Assembly: GCF_001650905.1 (NCBI RefSeq) | Contig: NZ_LXYG01000014.1 | Coordinates: 1 to 64,000 of the forward strand | DNA length: 64,000 nucleotides | Direction: 5' to 3' | Source of the DNA: Balneola sp. EhC07 | GTDB taxonomy: Bacteria; Bacteroidota; Rhodothermia; Balneolales; Balneolaceae | Part shown: one piece after another, positions 61,883-64,000 of the stretch | How the letters are laid out: each line of letters starts with the position of its first letter | How positions within the stretch are numbered: position 1 is the first letter of the stretch | Program-made: the position numbers and the translations under genes | Notes under the pieces: model-generated | What the model was told of the DNA's origin: nothing | Seen by the model: the letters and a program-made list of their open reading frames with translations, nothing else | The model's database searches: none

Positions 61883-62488
61883 ATGAATAAATATCCACTC
61901 ATAGAAATATTAGTCTTTTTTTGCAGGCATAGCAGGCTTGATAAGCCCTCCTGGAGAAAAGAGTATACGTACCAATTAAAGAGAGTGAGATCTTGCCACA
62001 GTAAAGTTATCGGTGGCATTAAAAAGTCCTACTACAGCATTGAAACAAAGAACGGAAAGATCTTTGATTTAGAATTCGATCAAGAAGAACTGTTGTGGTC
62101 TTTAGTACAAAATGATACCCAAAATAACGTGGTCATTGACCGGGTATTAGTACATATGAAAAGACACAAGCACCAACCTTCTGATGCTCATAGAATGACC
62201 CCTATCCGTTTTGAAGTGTTTCCAAAAGAACTGATAGAAAGAACTACTCCCATAGAGTTTGCACTAATTGAAAGATTACGTCCTTACCGCTTTAAAAGAA
62301 GTAAACATGGTTCTATTCAGGTAAGTCAGATTGAGACGAATCATTTGGAGAATACTATGATCACCAAGCACCTTAATTATTTAGTGGAAGATACCGAGCA
62401 ACGTTTCTATCATTTAGTCTATACCTTAGATCAGTTAGACTGGAGATTCATGCAAGAAGTGGATCGAGAATTTTTATTTGTACGATGA
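61883..62488 (+). CDS. Unknown protein encoded divergently from Y-family polymerase
   Basis: Start at ATG 61883 (201 residues); an in-frame TTG at 61877 adds two. Basic N-terminal half with KPSWRKEYTYQLKRVRSCHS and a small beta unit (SYYSIETKNGKIFDLEFDQE, then LLWSLV) whose layout recalls DUF6504-type proteins found with ImuB polymerases, but the match is weak. A middle block RVLVHMKRHKHQPSDAHRMT and RFEVFPKELIERTTPIEFAL follows; the C-terminus is acidic and aromatic (EQRFYHLVYTLDQLDW). No known catalytic motif. Basic character suggests nucleic-acid or polymerase binding; inference only. Confidence 0.65.
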   Translation: MNKYPLIEILVFFCRHSRLDKPSWRKEYTYQLKRVRSCHSKVIGGIKKSYYSIETKNGKIFDLEFDQEELLWSLVQNDTQNNVVIDRVLVHMKRHKHQPSDAHRMTPIRFEVFPKELIERTTPIEFALIERLRPYRFKRSKHGSIQVSQIETNHLENTMITKHLNYLVEDTEQRFYHLVYTLDQLDWRFMQEVDREFLFVR

Positions 62489-62504
62489 ACTAACAAACAG
62501 AATA

Positions 62505-63008
62505 ATGAGTAAAGAGCAAAATCTTACCTTTCGAGACTTGCTTTTAGTATTGGTCTCAGAAATTGAAACGATTAAAAGGCTTTTCTATCAACAGGAAAAA
62601 TATAAAGCCCTCATACATAGGTTATCTCAATACAATATTCATGAAAGGAGTCCGCTCCCTTCACAAAAGGAATTACTTGAAATTTTGGATTTGAATAGAT
62701 CAAAACTCATGGGTTTGATGCAAGACCTATATGATGAATTCAGAACAGAAATATCACATTGGTATCCTATAAAAAAGACGGATGTGCATATTGCCGGAAA
62801 ACAAAGAAACGGAGACTTTTTCCAAGTTGCCCCGGACGAAATAAAGCATATTCCTTCCGAAGGTGATCACATCAGTGTACCCTTTATTCGCAATGAGTAT
62901 GGGAATGGAGGGTATTTTCAGGTAAAAATGGTAAAACATACGATTGAGGAAAACACCCATTCGATTGTAGTGTTTGTTGATGAAGACTTCAGCTTAGATG
63001 ATCTTTAA
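62505..63008 (+). CDS. Unknown protein following the Y-polymerase-linked gene
   Basis: ATG 62505 (167 residues) is preferred to TTG 62478, which overlaps the previous gene. An N-terminal helix LTFRDLLLVLVSEIETIKRLFYQ is followed by a winged-helix-like stretch (LPSQKELLEILDLNRSKLMGLMQDLYDEF, residues about 50-78) and a beta-rich C-terminal part (GGYFQVKMVKHTIEENTHSIVVFVDEDF). Could be a DNA-binding regulator or accessory of the cassette. Its last 4 nt overlap the stop of the convergent SRAP gene. No family recognised. Confidence 0.65.
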   Translation: MSKEQNLTFRDLLLVLVSEIETIKRLFYQQEKYKALIHRLSQYNIHERSPLPSQKELLEILDLNRSKLMGLMQDLYDEFRTEISHWYPIKKTDVHIAGKQRNGDFFQVAPDEIKHIPSEGDHISVPFIRNEYGNGGYFQVKMVKHTIEENTHSIVVFVDEDFSLDDL

Positions 63009-63745
63009 CCAACATTCTTATTCATCGAACTTGCACCAAATAGAGTAGAAGGCTCTAATAGTTCAGGACCATTATTCCTTGAATTACTGACTTTATCAGA
63101 TGCTATATAGGTTTCCATGTCATCTACCGGATAGGGCTTCAACATATCTAACAAATATTCAGCAGAATGCTCAGGGTTTAGCCAATCTTCAAATTCACTT
63201 GGATGTAAAAAAGCAGGCATTCGATCATGTGCTTTTTCTACCATTGAATTAGGATCAGTAGTTATAATTGAAAAAGAACTCATTCCATCATTTGGGCTCA
63301 CCTTAGAATAAATACCTGCTGCACCCCAAAAGTTTGTACTCTTTGGATAGAAGTAATGGGCAGATTTACTTCCCTTCGCCCCGGTAAATTCATAGAATCC
63401 ATTCATAGGAACAATGCATCGGATCTGTTTCTCTTTAAAGTCTTTCCCCCACATTTTACTGTCTAAAATACGGTCGTCTCTTGTATTAAAGGTAGAATAC
63501 TTGTAGTTCGGCTTACCATCCTTAGGCAACCATTTCATGTACCACCAGTACATAGAATCCAGTACTCTTTTGCCTTCATCATTTACTCTACAAACAGGCA
63601 TCACAGATGTAGGTGCTACATTGTAGTTAGCAAATTCAAGCTCACCTTGCTTTCCGGGAGCTCGGTAATCCCCTCTATCCACAATGGCTAAAAATTCATC
63701 TATTTCTAACCGCTTTTTATATGAAAGATGATATCGTCCGCACAT
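63005..63745 (-). CDS. SRAP/YedK-family SOS response-associated protein
   Basis: Covalently shields abasic sites in single-stranded DNA. The family needs Cys as residue 2 after Met removal, so I use ATG 63745 (MCGRYH, 246 residues) and not the longer reading from 63820. Active-site residues are present: C2, N42 (YNVAPT), R89 (NTRDDR), E119 (NGFYEF) and H173 (AHDRMPAFL). Next to a Y-family polymerase cassette this points to DNA-damage tolerance. It lies 71 bp downstream of a WYL-regulator tail. Confidence 0.93.
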   Translation of the reverse strand: MCGRYHLSYKKRLEIDEFLAIVDRGDYRAPGKQGELEFANYNVAPTSVMPVCRVNDEGKRVLDSMYWWYMKWLPKDGKPNYKYSTFNTRDDRILDSKMWGKDFKEKQIRCIVPMNGFYEFTGAKGSKSAHYFYPKSTNFWGAAGIYSKVSPNDGMSSFSIITTDPNSMVEKAHDRMPAFLHPSEFEDWLNPEHSAEYLLDMLKPYPVDDMETYIASDKVSNSRNNGPELLEPSTLFGASSMNKNVG

Positions 63746-63816
63746 AATTACAAATGTTTTTAGGTTATAGAAAGGTATAAAATTTATAAAAATCTCAACA
63801 GGTTTTGACGCGAAAG

Positions 63817-64000
63817 TCAACTTTTATAACGAGGTCGGTCTTCAATAACTACTCCATGGTCCAAACTTTTTTCTTGAAAAGATATATAACTAGATGTAGC
63901 GCCGGAAATTCTATTGTAAATTTTCTCACTTAGATTTTCAGGTTTTATAACCTTTACCTTCTCCCCAAAAGATAATATTAAAGTTTCTAATTCATAATTT
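63817..64000 (-). CDS. WYL-domain transcription regulator, C-terminal end (partial)
   Basis: Reading leftward, about 61 codons end at TGA 63817-63819. The segment ELETLILSFGEKVKVIKPEN followed by LSEKIYNRIS is the characteristic C-terminal (WCX) end of WYL-domain regulators, with an extra 25-residue basic/acidic tail. The N-terminal DNA-binding part and WYL core lie beyond the right edge, so DNA-binding type cannot be judged. Same strand as the SRAP gene. Confidence 0.65.
   Translation of the reverse strand, partial: NYELETLILSFGEKVKVIKPENLSEKIYNRISGATSSYISFQEKSLDHGVVIEDRPRYKS

Noticed and set aside
1-64000. CRISPR arrays, rRNA genes, complete IS elements, phage structural genes
   Set aside because: No regularly spaced repeats, no rRNA-like stretch, no transposase or integrase ORF and no phage proteins were seen on either strand.

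Overview
This is an AT-rich chromosomal window from a marine-type FCB-group bacterium, most likely Balneolota (Balneola/Gracilimonas-like) or a close Rhodothermota/Bacteroidota relative. The evidence is a type IX-style C-terminal sorting domain of the NYPNPFNP kind on a 910-residue secreted protein, many secreted proteins or lipoproteins with short signal peptides, DUF3098/DUF3108/DUF6265-type families, weak ribosome binding sites, histidine genes scattered rather than in an operon, and dispersed palindromic repeats typical of this group. No organism name can be proven from the window alone.

Layout. 1-3060: two overlapping leftward genes, a PEGA-type secreted membrane protein and a lipoprotein with fibronectin-like domains that runs off the left edge. 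3146-9914: leuS, a 984-residue receiver/multi-PAS/HisKA_2 sensor kinase, and citrate synthase with a terminator nested in the kinase 3' end. 10152-14731: mazG and a tightly coupled maf / TPR / secreted amidotransferase-like run. 14825-22468: DUF3098, DUF92, dicarboxylate/glutamate symporter, the large secreted protein, aldo/keto reductase, acyl-ACP thioesterase, hisF. 22737-28768: gltB without gltD, an ECF sigma factor with a membrane partner, hisE. 28923-39087: VOC protein, mscL, amidase-like lipoprotein, OsmC, a small DUF1508 gene, dut, DUF3108, ArsC/Spx-like protein, thioredoxin-like lipoprotein, argD-like aminotransferase and several small unknowns. 39183-46684: an unusual zinc-ribbon SDR protein, tex, a YceI/porin/YceI group, hisN. 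46843-55238: an M1-peptidase-like protein with a destroyed zinc site, an amino-acid permease fused to EIIA-like and TrkA_C-like domains, a NatAB-like ABC exporter. 55368-59156: glgA-glgC, truA, tRNA-Asn. 59248-64000: an accessory-looking stretch after the tRNA with two unknown membrane proteins, a Y-family DNA polymerase, two unknown co-oriented proteins, a SRAP (YedK-type) protein and the tail of a WYL-domain regulator.

How it fits together. Most of the window is housekeeping metabolism (translation, TCA entry, glutamate, histidine, glycogen, nucleotide-pool cleaning by MazG, Maf and dUTPase) mixed with envelope proteins. The best candidate for an undescribed system is the right end: the Y-family polymerase and two unknown proteins are divergently transcribed from a 68-bp gap holding a perfect 7-2-7 palindrome, and SRAP plus a WYL regulator lie next door. 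This looks like a damage-tolerance module; that is inference. Other notable points are an SDR gene whose coding clearly begins upstream of its first ATG with no normal start codon, the pseudo-M1 peptidase, and several palindromic repeat families.
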